NCBI GenBank assembly: GCA_963575745.1
Contig: CAUYUJ010002113.1
Coordinates: 1,270,745 to 1,330,744, forward strand
Source: Prorocentrum cordatum
Lineage: Eukaryota > Sar > Dinophyceae > Prorocentrales > Prorocentraceae
DNA length: 60,000 nt
Direction of reading: 5' to 3'
A model generated the notes under the pieces. It did not search any database and was not told where the DNA came from. It saw nothing but the letters and a program-made list of their open reading frames with translations. Position numbers and translations under genes: made by a program. The stretch's first letter is position 1; every line of letters starts with the position of its first letter. Positions 32,560 to 44,169 of this stretch are shown piece by piece.

Positions 32560-34512
32560 TTTCCAGTTCGAGAGGGTGCGGCGAGATCAACGGTGCACGG
32601 TCACTGGCGAGAACAACGTGTTTTACTACATGATGTTCCAGAACCAGATGCAGTACTGCATCAATGGCAGCATTTATGGGTCACAGTCAACCCGCATAGT
32701 AAGGATGCGCGATAAGGATGCCAGAGCCTTGGACGCCCATTTCGAAGCTCTTCGAGCGGGGCGCGGCCAACGAAGGTGGCCAAGTATGGACCAAGGAGGC
32801 AAGGATGCAAGGGTGCCCTTGGGAAGGTTGCCCATCCTTATTATGCGGGTTGACTGTACGGCCTTTCCATGGTTGTACTAGCTAGCGTGGCTCCACCCAT
32901 GCCGACATTTACGACAACCTGGACGCCGATTTCTGCGCCCTCGCCCCCACCAGCGCCAAGGTTCTCGATTGATACGCCAACCATGGGGCCGACATCATTT
33001 CGGACTGTCGCTTCGGCAGCCGTGCCGACAGGTGCCTGGTCATGTACCTTGACTGTTACTCCGATGGCTGCACGGACAGGTACAGTAAGATATGCAATTA
33101 CGAACACGCTCAGGCTTGCTGCCCCGACGGCTGCACCGAAAGCGTTACCAACAAGGTCACCGACACGTTCACCGACTGCTGCCCCGACGGCTGCACCGAC
33201 AGCAATACAAAAGCAGCATCATCAGCGGCACTGACAAGTTCACTGACCGCTGCCCGGACGGCTGCGTCAACAGCATCAGCAACAACGGCACCAACAAGTT
33301 CACCGACTGCGGCCCCACGGCTGCACCGACAGCGACACCTACCGACTCACCATTTGCTGTCCCGACTGCTGCACTGACAGCAGCGCTCACAGCAGCACCA
33401 TCCGCAGCACCGACAAGTTCACCAGCAGCTGCCCAGACGGCTGAGCCAATAGCATCAGCAACAGCGCCACCGACAAGTTCACCGACTGCTGCCCCGATGG
33501 CTGCGCCAAGAGCATTCCCGACAGCGGCATCGACCGTTTCACCGACTGCTGCCCCGACGGTCGACAGCAGCACTCACAGCAGCATCATCAGCGGCACCGA
33601 CAAGTTCACTGACCGCTGCTCAGACGGCTGCGCCAACAGCATCAGCAACAACAGCACCAACAAGCTCACCGACCGCTGCCCCGATGGCTGCGCCAAGAGC
33701 ATCCCCGACAGCGGCACCGACCGTCTCACCGACTGCTGCCCCGATGGTTTCACCGACAGCAGCACTCACAACAGCAACATCAGCAGCGGCACCGGCAAGT
33801 TCACTGACCGCTGCCCAAACGGCTGCGCCAACAGCATCAGCAACAACGGCACCAACAAGTTCACCGACTGCTGCCCCCACGGCTGCACCGACAACTGCCC
33901 AGACGGCGCGCCAACAGGCGCGCCCATGGCAGCACCGACAGTGGCACCGACCAGCCAGTTCACCGACTTTCCCCGACGGATGCACCAACAACATCCACAA
34001 CAGAGGCGCCGATAAGTTTACGTACCACCTGCTGCGCTGACGGCCGCTCCACCAAGTGTGCTCACAACAACATCGGCACTTGCACCGAGAGCGGCACCGA
34101 CCCCGACGGTTGCACCATCCGCGGCACCGACAAGTTCACCGAGTGCAGCCCTGGGGGCTGCACCAACAGTAACGCCAACTGTTGCACCGACAGCGGCACC
34201 GACAAGTTCACCAAATGCTGGCCAGACGGCTACGCCAACGGCAACGCCCACCGCGGCACCGACCAGTTCACCGACTGCTGCCCCGACGGCTGCACCAACG
34301 GCAGTGCCCACTGCAGCATCGACAGCGGCACCGACTGGCTCACCGATTGCGGCCCCGATGACTGCACCGACAGCAGCGCCCACAGCAGCACCAACAGCGT
34401 CATCGATAAGCTCACCGATTGCTACCCCGACGGCTGCACCAACAGCTGCACCAACAGCAGCGCCCATCACTGCAGCATCGACAGCGTCATCAGCATGGCC
34501 ACCGACTGACAC
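32560..34512 (+). pseudogene. Decayed gene for a cysteine-rich tandem-repeat protein
   Basis: The frame with almost 100% C at third positions reads FTDCCPDGCTDS-type units: TVTGENNVFYYMMFQNQMQY, then (after the inserted element 32682-32858) HADIYDNLDADFCALAPTSA, ISDCRFGSRADRCLVMYLDC, and from about 33100 repeats such as TDKFTDRCPDGC..NSISNNGTNKFTDCC. It ends SIDSVISMATD-TGA at about 34512. The frame moves at about 33225, 33310, 33560 and 33900-34040, and TAG/TGA stops occur near 32890, 32973 and 33448, so it is broken. The better-known-looking Pro/Ala/Thr frame (PTAAPTSSPT) and the minus Gly/Val/Ala frame have much poorer codon bias and are shadows. Probably a secreted or surface Cys-repeat protein (inference). 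Confidence 0.55.
32682..32858. mobile_element. Mariner-like TIR element, family A copy 4, inside a pseudogene
   Basis: CACAGTCAACCCGCATAGTA start (TA changed to CA), GCGGGTTGACTGTA end. Removing it with one TA restores a continuous frame between NGSIYGS and the HADIYDNLD segment, apart from one stop. Confidence 0.85.
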
Positions 34513-34992
34513 ACACAGTCGCGACGGCGGGCCTCCCCAGGCCCTCGGCCCCCCCAGGCGCCCCTGACTTTCTTCGGGCCCTCTGGGGACCATGGAAGAA
34601 AGACGGCCCGGGATGCATCGGGAGCTTCCGGGGGCCCGCTTGGCTAGAACTCGACAGTCATCGAGCTCTCAGGAGCCAACGAGGAACGCCGCGTGTACAG
34701 TCGGGCTCGAGTGGCGAGGACACGCGAGAGGACACGAGACCCTTCCGAGGGCCACGTTCAGAAGGCACGGGTCTCGAGACCCAGACCCCCGATGTCATGA
34801 TTTGTTCACTACGTCGACCCCCGAGGTCTCGACCTATGCCCCGGGACCAGTCTTTCACCCCGAGGCCCGGTAAGGAGCCCAGAGGCCGAAAATGGACAGA
34901 AGGGTGCCCTGGATTTGGCAGGGTCGGTCCGCTAGTCAGGGCCGACCGTCGGGAACGAGTTGCCGCCAGTCAGGGCCGACTGTGGGGAACGA

Positions 34993-35135
34993 GTTCGAGC
35001 TCTTCAGTGGCCACCGCGGGCCCCCGCCACGGCGACAGGCTTCCCCCCGACTCAGAGCCGAGGAGCGGCCCAACAGCCAGAGCCCCTCCTGCCCCCAATG
35101 CGGTCCTCGCCTCGGCGCCCTGGCTGCAGACTTCC
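34993..35135 (+). CDS. Possible exon, unknown protein
   Basis: Plus frame with high third-position GC: ELFSGHRGPPPRRQASPRLR..SPSCPQCGPRLGALAADF, followed by C|GTGTAC. A CPxC pair is visible. A ~45-bp sequence (CAGGGCCGAC..GGGAACGAGTT) is duplicated just upstream at 34935-34995. Confidence 0.28.
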
Positions 35136-35690
35136 GTGTACTGACTGTGTGGCGTCGGATGCCTGGGGGTACCAATCGGGGCTGGGTGGAGAGGCCATGC
35201 GGGAAGACACGAGCTTCTGAGGGCCACGTTGCCGCAGGGATGCAGAGGGCATGGGTCGCGAAACACAGGGCCCGAGGGTGCCCTTGACCTGGCATGATGC
35301 CGCGTAGATCGATCAACCTTCGAGCGAGCCTCTGCTATCCGACGGCGGTCGTGTCGTCACAGGGCGGCCCTCAGCCTTGAGCACCCGCGTTGGTGGCGCC
35401 GCCACGTCGACGCCGGCGCGAACCTGCCACAGGTTCGAGCCCCTGCATGTGACTTCGAGAGAAAGAACCTCGCAAATCGTTGTGATGCCGCCCCCTAGCT
35501 AATGCCCCGTTCCGTGTCCATGCAGAGTGAGCCACGGCCCGGGCAGGTGTGACTCGGCAGACCCACGATGGCCGACACGAGAGGGGGCGCCAACGAGCAC
35601 CTCGAGAAGACTTCGTACTCGCTGACATCCAATCCCAAGCCATCGCGCACACAGGCAACTACACATCGAACCTTTGTTAGCTCTGGTGGT

Positions 35691-35779
35691 CCCAAAACGG
35701 TGCGGTGACAGACCGTGCAGTAACCTCAGAGCCCCCGAAGACCTCACCGCACGGTCCGTCGCCGCACGGTTGTTTGGGA
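35691..35779. mobile_element. Small TIR element (family R)
   Basis: CCCAAAACGGTGCGGTGACA left; inverse of CCCAAACAACCGTGCGGCGA right, with GACCGTGC / GCACGGTC pairing inside. About 89 bp. Confidence 0.65.
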
Positions 35780-35933
35780 TTTCGGAGGCCCCAGTCGCCC
35801 GAGACGTTCTCGGAGAACGACCCAAATCTCGAAACCGTGCGGCCGCCCCGATTCCGCACTGACTCACCACACGGTGTGGCCACCGCTCCGTGTGGGGGGG
35901 CCCGACGCTAGGAGAGGCAGCGCCGTGGCCGAA

Positions 35934-36140
35934 CCGAGCCACGACGACGACGCCGATGGCCACCGACGACAGCGCCGACGACGACGCCGATGCCGACGAC
36001 GGCCGCCGACGACGACGCCGACGACGCCGACGACGGCCGACGACGGCCAACAACGGCCGACGCCGACGACGACGGCGCCGGCGACGGCGACGATGGCGAC
36101 GCCGACGACGCCCGACGCCGCCGCAGACGCCGCCGACGAC
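35934..36140. repeat. GAC/GCC compound repeat
   Basis: Degenerate (GACGACGCC)n with GGCCGACGAC interruptions. Three open frames result; none is called coding. Confidence 0.85.
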
Positions 36141-36177
36141 GGCCGGAGCGGGGCCCCGCTATACAAGAGGCCAGGGC

Positions 36178-36549
36178 ATGCAAGGAACCGCCTGGCACCG
36201 AGAGCTCTTTGCGAGCTCTCTCCGGGCGCTTCTTTCAAGGGCCTCCGCGCGGGCACGGTCGCCGCGCCGAACGCGCGCCGCCCGCGATGCGCGCGAGCGG
36301 AAGGACGCGCCTAGGGGCGACGCTCGCGCGCGCCCGAAGCTCGGGAGGGGCTGGCGCCACATTCAGCGCCAGCGGCATCTGCAGCTCGAGCTCGCGCCAA
36401 CTGGCAGGGGCCCGCCCTGCTGGCGTGGCCCCACGCCGGTTGCAGCCGAGCGCGCCCCCACCTGGGTGGGCACGGAGGAGCCCTTTCCTGCGATGGGAAC
36501 GGGGCCTGGACCCTGGGGCCTTCCCCCGGGGACCTGCTCTTCATCCTGA
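36178..36549 (+). CDS. Candidate coding segment starting MQGTAWHRELFASSLRALLS
   Basis: ATG at 36178 follows GAGGCCAGGGC. The frame runs 123 codons to TGA with about 85% G/C third positions. The N-terminal third is basic and Ala/Arg-rich, a plausible targeting or helical region. The middle reads WRHIQRQRHLQLELAPTGRG. It could be a single-exon small gene or the last exon of a longer one. No family recognised. Confidence 0.35.
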   Translation: MQGTAWHRELFASSLRALLSRASARARSPRRTRAARDARERKDAPRGDARARPKLGRGWRHIQRQRHLQLELAPTGRGPPCWRGPTPVAAERAPTWVGTEEPFPAMGTGPGPWGLPPGTCSSS

Positions 36550-36802
36550 GCCGTTTGGTGACGGTCCTATATGGGCCCTCGGAAGGCCCCCGAAGGCCCG
36601 ATGACGGCGGAACACCTGGAGGCCCATCTCTTTCGGGTCACGACGTTTGCCCCATGGCTACCCGAGGTGCCCGTTGGGCAGGGGCGCCCGCAACTGCGCA
36701 GGCCGGTTTCGGGGACGGGCCCCACAGGCAGTGACCCTGCCGAATCCTTTCGAAGGGAGCCTGCAACGGCGCAGCTTGTAGCCCAGCGCAGCTGGTCAAG
36801 CC

Positions 36803-36932
36803 AAGAGGTACCGATGCCACTTTTCCCCGGGCATATCCTCAGGGTGCGTTCTGACCAGAATTTCGAAGCGAATCCAACGGTGGCGACGGAGGCCTCCATG
36901 GAGGCTCGAAAGGAAGAAAACGAAGAAAGGGA
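36803..36932. mobile_element. TIR element, family J copy 3 (degenerate)
   Basis: AAGAGGTACCGATGCCACTT start, GTTCTGACCAGAATTTCGAA and AATCCAACGGTGGCGAC core as in 18216-18360. The right end is eroded into purine-rich sequence. Confidence 0.7.
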
Positions 36933-37499
36933 AACCAACTTTCCTGGTAATCAACCCCAGGAGATAATAAAGTTTGGGGCCCCGTGGGGATAATAAACGC
37001 TGCCACGGCAAAACGCAGCATAAGGGACTTTGAGGAGGAGGAGGAGGATGTTGATGCTGATGTTGGTGGTGATGGTGATGGTGGTGATGATGATGAGTTC
37101 GAGATCTGTGGCCCATGCTCTTGCAGATCCTTGCCCACACTCTGCACATCCTCAACCTGCCCCGCGCTTCTCGAATCCGAAGCCTCTCTTGCGAACAATC
37201 CGGAAGAACTCGCCCATACAGGCTCGGCACCCCTTCGATTCGTAATTTCCCCCCGCGATAATTAAGTTCGGCCTTGTCGCCCCTCTCCCCCGACTACATC
37301 TGTTTTGGCCGGGGACAATAAACACTCCTGTGGGAAGGGGGCGGCGTCCTCTATCATCCCGGGGGCTCGGTTAGCGGCATCAGACAGGGAACCTCCTCCT
37401 CCTCCTCCTCCGGACCCTGGCGGAGGAGGGCAGCCGCCCACATCCATCGGTGAATGAGCAGCTTGCCTGAGTGTTGTTCTCCCCACCCCCCTCTGTAGA

Positions 37500-37643
37500 C
37501 GAGCGCGCTCCACTACTCGCAAAGTCACTACTCGCAATGGCCTGGATCCGCCGCCGAGGACCTACGATGTTTTACGTCGAGGCGACCACGTGCTTTTTCG
37601 GACGTTTGCGAGCAGGGGCTTTGCAACTGGTGGCACGCGCTCG
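37500..37643. mobile_element. TIR element, family H copy 2
   Basis: CGAGCGCGCTCCACTACTCG then CAAAGTCACTACTCGCAA; the right end is the mutated inverse GGTGGCACGCGCTCG. Same length as copy 1 (144 bp). Confidence 0.85.
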
Positions 37644-37649
37644 GTGGCC

Positions 37650-38600
37650 CTTGGTGCGGGCCTCTCTCTGGCAGCCGCGCCCCGCCGGGCACGGGGGGCT
37701 GCCCTCCTGAGGGGCGCCAGAGCAGATCTCCGCGGCCCTCCGCGGACCCAGCCCGCGGCAGACGCCACGAGCTGGGGCCCAGAAGGGAGCCCCCTCTGGG
37801 GAGGGCAGGACGAGGAGGGACAGGACTTGGCGGCGCGCAGGGGGGCAGGGGGAGGGGGGAAGGCTTCTCAGAAGGAAGCTGCTTCGCAGCAGGCGCGGGC
37901 CATGCATCTACAGACAAGCCCCGCGCCTTCTACGAAGCAGGGGTGTTTTCTAAAAAGCCTTCCCCGCTCCCCCTGCCCCCCCCCTCCCGCGCGTGGCCGA
38001 AGGATGGAGGAGGGATTGGGGGAGGAGGAAGGAAGGACGACACCAGCACAAGGCCAGAATCTGGTCAAGAGAACCCGCCCTCTGAGTGGCCGTGCCGTCG
38101 CCGCCTCTTCTCGGGCGCGGCGCGGCCCCCTCGGACCCGCCCTCGGGGTGAGTGCGCTTCCGCAGGACGCTCGGATCGAATCAAGATGAGGGGGGGGCTC
38201 GTGGTGATGCTGAAAGGTTCTTAGAACTTGTGGAGGGTCTCATGGGGTTCTGGGGGGTTCTCTGGAGTGCTGCAGGGGATGGGGGAGGGAGGGGAGGGAG
38301 GTGAAGAGGGGGAGGCAGAAGACGGCGAGGACAAGACGGAAGAGGAAACGAGGGGGGAGGAGGCGGATGGCAGGAAGATGGGGGCGTCATCGAGTCGAAG
38401 AGTGAAGAGCAAGATCGAGGGAGAAGATAGAGGAGTATAGGGAGAACGAGGGACACAAGTTTGAGGAATCGTACTTCGGTGCGGCCAGTTCTGTCCAGGC
38501 AAGAGCTGGCGGGAACCGAACATTAAAAGAGCGCTCCTAGTGACCATGTTCCTCCTCGTAATTCTAACTGACATGTCCACGCCCCAGTCAACATACGTCA
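37650..38600. other. No recognised gene
   Basis: 37850-37965 has short inverted GAAGGCTTCTCAGAAGG / CTTCCCC motifs. 38280-38430 is purine-rich. Frames are open only because of GC content. Confidence 0.35.
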
Positions 38601-38609
38601 ACATGCTGC

Positions 38610-38776
38610 ACCTCCTCCTCCTCCTCCTCCTCCTCCTTCTCTGGTGCGCAGCTCCATTTCTTCATCCAGAGAATCAGCTCCTCCAGCTTTCCATCTTTGT
38701 TATTCTGCTGCTGCTGCTGCAGCTCAACCTCCTCCTCCTCCTCCTCCTCCTCCTCCTCCTCCTCCTCCTCCTCCTC
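38610..38776. repeat. Two (TCC)n microsatellites
   Basis: 38610-38635 and 38727-38776, with a (CTG)n stretch at 38706-38721 between them. Confidence 0.9.
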
Positions 38777-39360
38777 ACCCCCCGCTCCACATCGAACTCG
38801 ATACATCCTCCTCCTGCTCATCCCCGCGATGTTCCTCTGCATCATCCATCATCCCCCTTCCTCGTCCTGCTCTTTCTTCTGCTCCCCCCCACCCCGCCTC
38901 CTCGTCGTCCCTTCCTCGTTCTCTCACATGCACGCAGGAGTGGGCCTGGGCAAGAGTGACCTGTAGTGCGCGGCTTCAGAGGGGGCGCGAGGGGGCCAAA
39001 CCCGAGCGCGCATGCCGCTGCTATCGCATCGTATTCGGCGATCGCGGGGCCCAAATGGGCCCGGACTAAAGGTCATTCTGCCGAAGGGTCACTCTGACGC
39101 GTAGTCGATCCTTCTCCTTCTCCTGCTCCTCCCATTCGCCCGCCTCACCGCCCATTCCCCATCGTTCTCCGACACCGCCGTCCCGCTCTTCTGGCACCCC
39201 CTCCCTCAGCCGCCAGGGCATCACGCTGCCCACAGCTCGTCGATGGCGGCGCCTCGGCTCGGACGGGCATGCCCGCTGAGTGTGGCACCACAGGAGGCGG
39301 AGCGCCACGTGTGAGGGCCGGCCAGATGCGGCACCATCACCGCATCGGACTGGTCCCCGC

Positions 39361-39543
39361 GGAGAGGAGGAGGAGGAGGAGGAGGAGGAGGAGGAGGAGG
39401 AAGAGGAGGAGGAGGAGGAGGAGGAGGAGGAGGAGGAGGTAGAGGAGGTAGAGGAGGTAGAGGAGGAGGAGGAGGAGGAGGAGGAGGAAGAGGAGGTAGA
39501 GGAGGTAGAGGAGGAGGAGGAGGAGGAGGAGGAGGAGGAGGAG
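39361..39543. repeat. (GGA)n microsatellite with GGTAGA interruptions
   Basis: Long GGA array broken by periodic GGTAGAGGAGGTAGA blocks, showing duplication of a larger repeat within the array. Confidence 0.95.
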
Positions 39544-40126
39544 CCGTGCCGTGAAGAGAAGCTCGAAGGCACAATCCCCACGGCTCGAACGGACGTCTAG
39601 AGGAGCAGGGAATCGGGGCACCCAGATGGGACGGTCGAGGGTGGCAGCCCCTCACAGGCATGAGATGCTCGTTCTGGGGACCTTCCTTGAGCAACTCGGT
39701 CCACTAATGCGGAGATGCTGCGTCGAGCGTCATCCGGCTCGAAGAGAACTCGAGTCGAACCTGAGTCGAGCCAGAGCCGACCTGGAGTCGAACAGATCTG
39801 TTCGGTGGGCACCAGGAGGGTCCCCAAAAAACAAGCATGTCCGCCCAGACCGCCGCTTCGGGCGCAGGGAAAGACGACAGAACACTGCACCTCGCGGCCT
39901 CGCGGCGAGGACACCTGCTGGGAGGCGACCTCCGTGTCAGAGTCGATGCCCCCGCCCCTCAGGGGCACCATCCTGGCCAGTCTTTCGGAGCTGCGTCCGA
40001 CCGCGGCGAGGCGACACCGCCACTGCCAGCGCGAGGCGCCAGGGAGGGTCTTATGTCTTCCTGGTGGTGTGGTGCCCCCATATGCGCCCTCCTTGGGGGC
40101 TCACTGACCCGGGTCAGTGCAAAGCC

Positions 40127-40233
40127 GGGTCAGTCAGGCCTTGCAGGATCCTACAGGACCCTGCACCCAAACCCAGGTCAGTGCACCCCTGGCCCTGCAG
40201 GATCCTGCAAGATCTGGCGCTCTGACTGACCCC
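40127..40233. mobile_element. Small TIR element (family Q)
   Basis: GGGTCAGTCAGGCCTTGCAG left; CTGACTGACCC right, with CAGGATCCT palindromes inside. About 107 bp. Confidence 0.65.
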
Positions 40234-40346
40234 CGTTTGCGTTGACCCCCGTCTCTTGGGCCCCGACCCATCTCGCTCGAGACGTCCCTGGCCCCCAGTT
40301 CGGGCAGTCACCGTGGAGCCCCTCGCTGCAGGTGGCGCCTCCCCGG

Positions 40347-40404
40347 TGGTGGTGGTGGTGGTGGTGGTGGTGGTGGTGGTGGTGGTGGTGGTGGTGGTGG
40401 TGGT
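40347..40404. repeat. (GGT)n microsatellite
   Basis: About 19 GGT units. Its left flank (CTCGAGACGTCCC..CAGTTC..GTGGAGCC..CTCGCTG) matches that of the GGT array at 51003, so the flank and microsatellite are a repeated module. Confidence 0.95.
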
Positions 40405-40456
40405 GGCGCCTCTCCTTTCCGAGAGAAGGTCCCGCCCCGGTTCCCCAAGAGGCCGG

Positions 40457-40616
40457 GGGCTGCTAAAACCGTGGCTGCTAAAACGGCCCTCTCGGAAGGA
40501 AAAAACAACTTCGCGGACTGAGGCGCGGCACGCGAAACAGTCAACGGGCTTCTTCCCGGAAGGACGAAGACAACTTCCCGGAGGTCGATTTTAGCAGCCA
40601 CGGATTTAGCAGCCCT
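40457..40616. mobile_element. TIR element (family P)
   Basis: GGGCTGCTAAAACCGTGGCT then GCTAAAA left; inverse TTTTAGCAGCCACGGATTTA then GCAGCCC right. About 160 bp. Confidence 0.9.
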
Positions 40617-40619
40617 TGC

Positions 40620-41330
40620 CCGGCTTCCGAAAGAAGGCGGGGGGGGCGCCAGGAGCTCTCGAACGGCGAGAAGACTCCAGGGCCAGCTTTCCCAGCTCAA
40701 GAACAGGACGGGGGATTTCCAAGGTCTCCAGTTTCAAGACATCGAGCTTCGGGCTCAATCTGCTGCTGCATCGATCATCAGTATCGTTACGCCAAGCACG
40801 TGTGCCAATTGAGAACTGGATGCTCTTTCATATGTGGGCAAAGTTGCGCATGGCCACCTGGCTACACCAGCGAAGAGCCGACTTGTATAACGGTGTTGAG
40901 ACTGCGGTGATCCATCTATGCTGCATGCGGAGTGGGGAACTCCTCAGTAGCATGGGCGGCATGGCGCAGACATACTAGGCAAGGTATGCATGGAGAGGCG
41001 TGTAGATAGGGCCCCCCGCCAAACCCTTGACACCTGGGCGTGAAGTACCATACAAACACAAAGAAGAGGTGGGATGATAGGAGAAGAGGGGGGGACGAGA
41101 ACGAGGAGCGGCAGCAAGAGAGCGGATAATGAGAGAGGGGGGGGGGAAACGGGAAGGGGAGGGAGAAGATAGAGGGCTTCCGACTCCTTTCTCTCTCATC
41201 CCTACATCCATCCATCCCTCTTCTCCCCGCTGCGTGCTCCCCGCCTCATCCTCCACTCGCCTCCCCCTTCCCCCTCGCCTCGCCCTCCCAGCCCCCTTCC
41301 TCTGACCGCTCCCGCTCCCCCTCCCCCGCA
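40620..41330. other. No recognised gene
   Basis: A plus frame at 40616-40978 (WMLFHMWAKLRMATWLHQRR) is protein-like for about 60 codons but lacks splice signals and codon bias. 41050-41330 is purine-, then pyrimidine-rich. Confidence 0.35.
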
Positions 41331-41335
41331 TCCCT

Positions 41336-41391
41336 CCTCCTCCTCCTCCTCCTCCTCCTCCTCCTCCTCCTCCTCCTCCTCCTCCTCCTCT
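41336..41391. repeat. (TCC)n microsatellite
   Basis: About 18 units. Confidence 0.95.
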
Positions 41392-41898
41392 CTCCCTGCA
41401 CCCCCCCCCCGTGGGACGGGACGGGCGGCGGGGAGCCCCAGAGAGCCCGCTTGGCCCGGTGCCGCGGGCCGGCTGCGATCGCGAGCGCCTGGGCGCGGCG
41501 CCCACGTCCAGCGGCGGCAGGACCAGCGACGACCAGGCGGCGGCCTCCTGGGTGCACTTGCGGACCCCCCCTCCTCTCAGAGGGAACGACACGGGGGGGG
41601 GACCCAGCTCGAAGACAAGAACCTCGAGCTGGCGCAGGCGATGCATCGCCGATGCATCGGCGACAGGCCACCGATAGCGAATCCTCACGTTCCTGGGCGT
41701 GGCAGGTCCCCACATGTTGCCCCTGACTCAGCCTTCTCCTCCTCCTCATCATCATCCTCCTCCTCATCGTCTGCTCTGACTCGTGGGTCCCAGTGCCATC
41801 ACGACGTAGCTCTGACGTAAGGGATACGCAGAACTGCAAAGGGACGCACCCGAAGACGCTGCGAACAGTTGTCTACTCAGCAGACACACGTCCACCCA

Positions 41899-41946
41899 TC
41901 CTCCTCCTCCTCCTCCTCCTCCTCCTCCTCCTCCTCCTCCTCCTCC
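41899..41946. repeat. (TCC)n microsatellite
   Basis: About 16 units. The following 41950-42350 is loosely CT-rich with no gene. Confidence 0.95.
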
Positions 41947-42349
41947 ATCCTCTTCCTGGAATATCATCCTCGAGCGTCCTCCTGCTGCCATTCCGATGTT
42001 TCTCCATGTCCTCCACCTCGCCCTCTATCATATCCTCTCTCTTCTCATCCTCTCTTCTCCTCTCATCGTTTCCCCGTCCTCTCTCGCAGTCTACTTGTTT
42101 TTCCCTGCTCCCAATGTGTTCCTCCTCCTCACTTCTCTCCTCATTCTTCTCTCTCCTGCCCCTCTCTCTGCTTTCTCTTTCTCCACCTCACACCAACCAC
42201 CAAGCAATCGACCGACGTCCTGCCACCTCCGCGTCCTTCCTCCGCCACTCCCCACCCCTCCTCCTTCCTCTCCATGCACTCCTCAATCCCTCCGTCCCGC
42301 TCGCTCTTCTCTCCCGTCCTTCCTACAAAACACGCCTCATCCCTCATCC

Positions 42350-42518
42350 CTCCTTCCCTTTTCATGCGCCCCTTGTTCGCTCCTCCTGGGGAGGGACCCA
42401 GCTTGCGATAAACACCCAGGTGGAGTGGGCGTATGCCGTTAGCGCTCCACGAGGAAAAGGAAGCGGATCGGCTCTGGGCTGCCGCTGACGGTGAATAGTC
42501 TCTTTTGTTTGTTCTCTC

Positions 42519-42553
<35 letters not shown>

Positions 42554-42556
42554 TTC

Positions 42557-42592
<36 letters not shown>

Positions 42593-43770
42593 CGGTTCGG
42601 TCTGGCATCTGGATCCGTGGGAGCGGGGTCGCTGTTTAAGCCCCCAGGCAGTGGTCCGCTGCCGACAAGCAGGCGTCCAGAACCTCCGCATACCAACCAA
42701 CCCGTCCTCCCTGTCTTCCCGTCCTACTCCTCCCTCCCCACCTTCCTCCATCCCTCCCTCCCTCCATCCTGCTCCTCCTCCTCCTCCTCCTCCTCCTTCT
42801 CCGCCTCCTCCTCCTCTTCCTCTTATCATTATCTTCCTCCTCCTGCTCCTGCTCCTGCTCCCCCTCATATTATTCCTCCTCCTCCTGCCCCATCCCCCCC
42901 TGTCCGCAACACTGCTTGTTTTTATCCTCGGCCACAGAAAAACACATTCCTCTCCTCGTCATCGTCCATCTCCTTTATCTCCTCTCTCGTCCACTTCCCG
43001 CCATGCCTCCTCCTGTACAATCACACGATGTGAATATTACTCTCTTCTCCCCGCTATTGCACTGTGCGGGGGGCATCCCTTCCGCAATAATGTGTCACAC
43101 ACACAGGAATTCAAACAGTGGCTTGTCCTATGTGTTTTTTGTTCAGTCGGACCGTTCTCGGTCCTTCAAGCATGGTGCTCCCGCTGCAGCGCTGGCAACA
43201 TTACAGAATCGGCGACTTCCTTCCATCGTTCAGAGTTGCGATCTTGCCCAAGCGCGGGCCACATTTCTGGGTCCGACTCGCTCATCCTCTTTGTCGTCCT
43301 CCTTCGTTTCCCTTCTCCGCGTTCACCTGGTCATCCTGCTCCTCCTCATCATCCTACTCCTGGTTCTGCTGCTGCTTCTCTTCCGTCCTTATCGTCCTGC
43401 TCCTCCTCTGACTCATCCGCCACGTCCTCATCCAAAAGCAAAATCCAGTTGCTGCTTGCTGCTTGCGTATTGCACGACGGGTGTCGTTCGGGATCAGGGT
43501 TATCTGGGGCCTCCTGGCCGGCAGATATAAACGGATTCAGCGCAATGGAAAGGAATGGGTGGGCGGGGTAAGATATCAGATATGGCGTAAGCGCGCCTGA
43601 CTTGCCATTGCCCTCCTCTTTCATGATTTGTTTTCCTTCGTCTCCATCCTCCCCCCTGCTGCCTCGGAAAGAGGACGCATGGTTTCCCATATCCTAAGAT
43701 GGGGATCTTGTTATGACTTGGACGCCTCCTACTCCTTCCTCCTCTTCTTCTCCTCTTCCTCCTGATCCTC
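42350..43770. other. No recognised gene; CT microsatellites
   Basis: 42510-42590 is (CT)n with GCTCTC/TTCTAT interruptions. 42710-42900 is CTCC-rich. The remainder is mixed and shows no exon signature. Confidence 0.5.
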
Positions 43771-43779
43771 CTCATACCC

Positions 43780-44165
43780 AGACTTACTCATACACATATT
43801 TACTCATGCCCAGACCTAATCATACTCAGACTTCTTCATGGCAAAGTAAGCTCACACCCACTCAAATCCATACCCAGTCATAGTCATACCCACTCCCACT
43901 CCGGTACATCTCGTGTCCTCCCACTTGGACTTACGCATGCTCAGGTATACTCAGATCCACATTACTCATACACAATCTAATACCCACCTTACATTACTCA
44001 TACTTAGACTCACCTATACTCGGGCTTACTCATGCTCAGATTGACTCATACCTATACTCGGACTTACCCATACTAAGACTCGTTCCCAGACGTACTCATA
44101 CACAGACTTACTCCTACTCAGACCTACTCATACTCAGACCTTATCATTGTCTGACTTACTCAACA
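43780..44165. repeat. Degenerate ~16-bp minisatellite (TACTCATACYCAGACT)
   Basis: More than 20 diverged copies of ACTCATAC(T/C)CAGACTT-like units. Confidence 0.8.
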
Positions 44166-44169
44166 CAAT

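Noticed and set aside
34058-34567. Pro/Ala/Thr repeat protein (PTAAPTSSPT) on the plus strand and the Gly/Val/Ala protein on the minus strand
   Set aside because: Third-position base use is poor in both, and nearly perfect in the FTDCCPDGCTDS frame of the same DNA; both are shadow frames.
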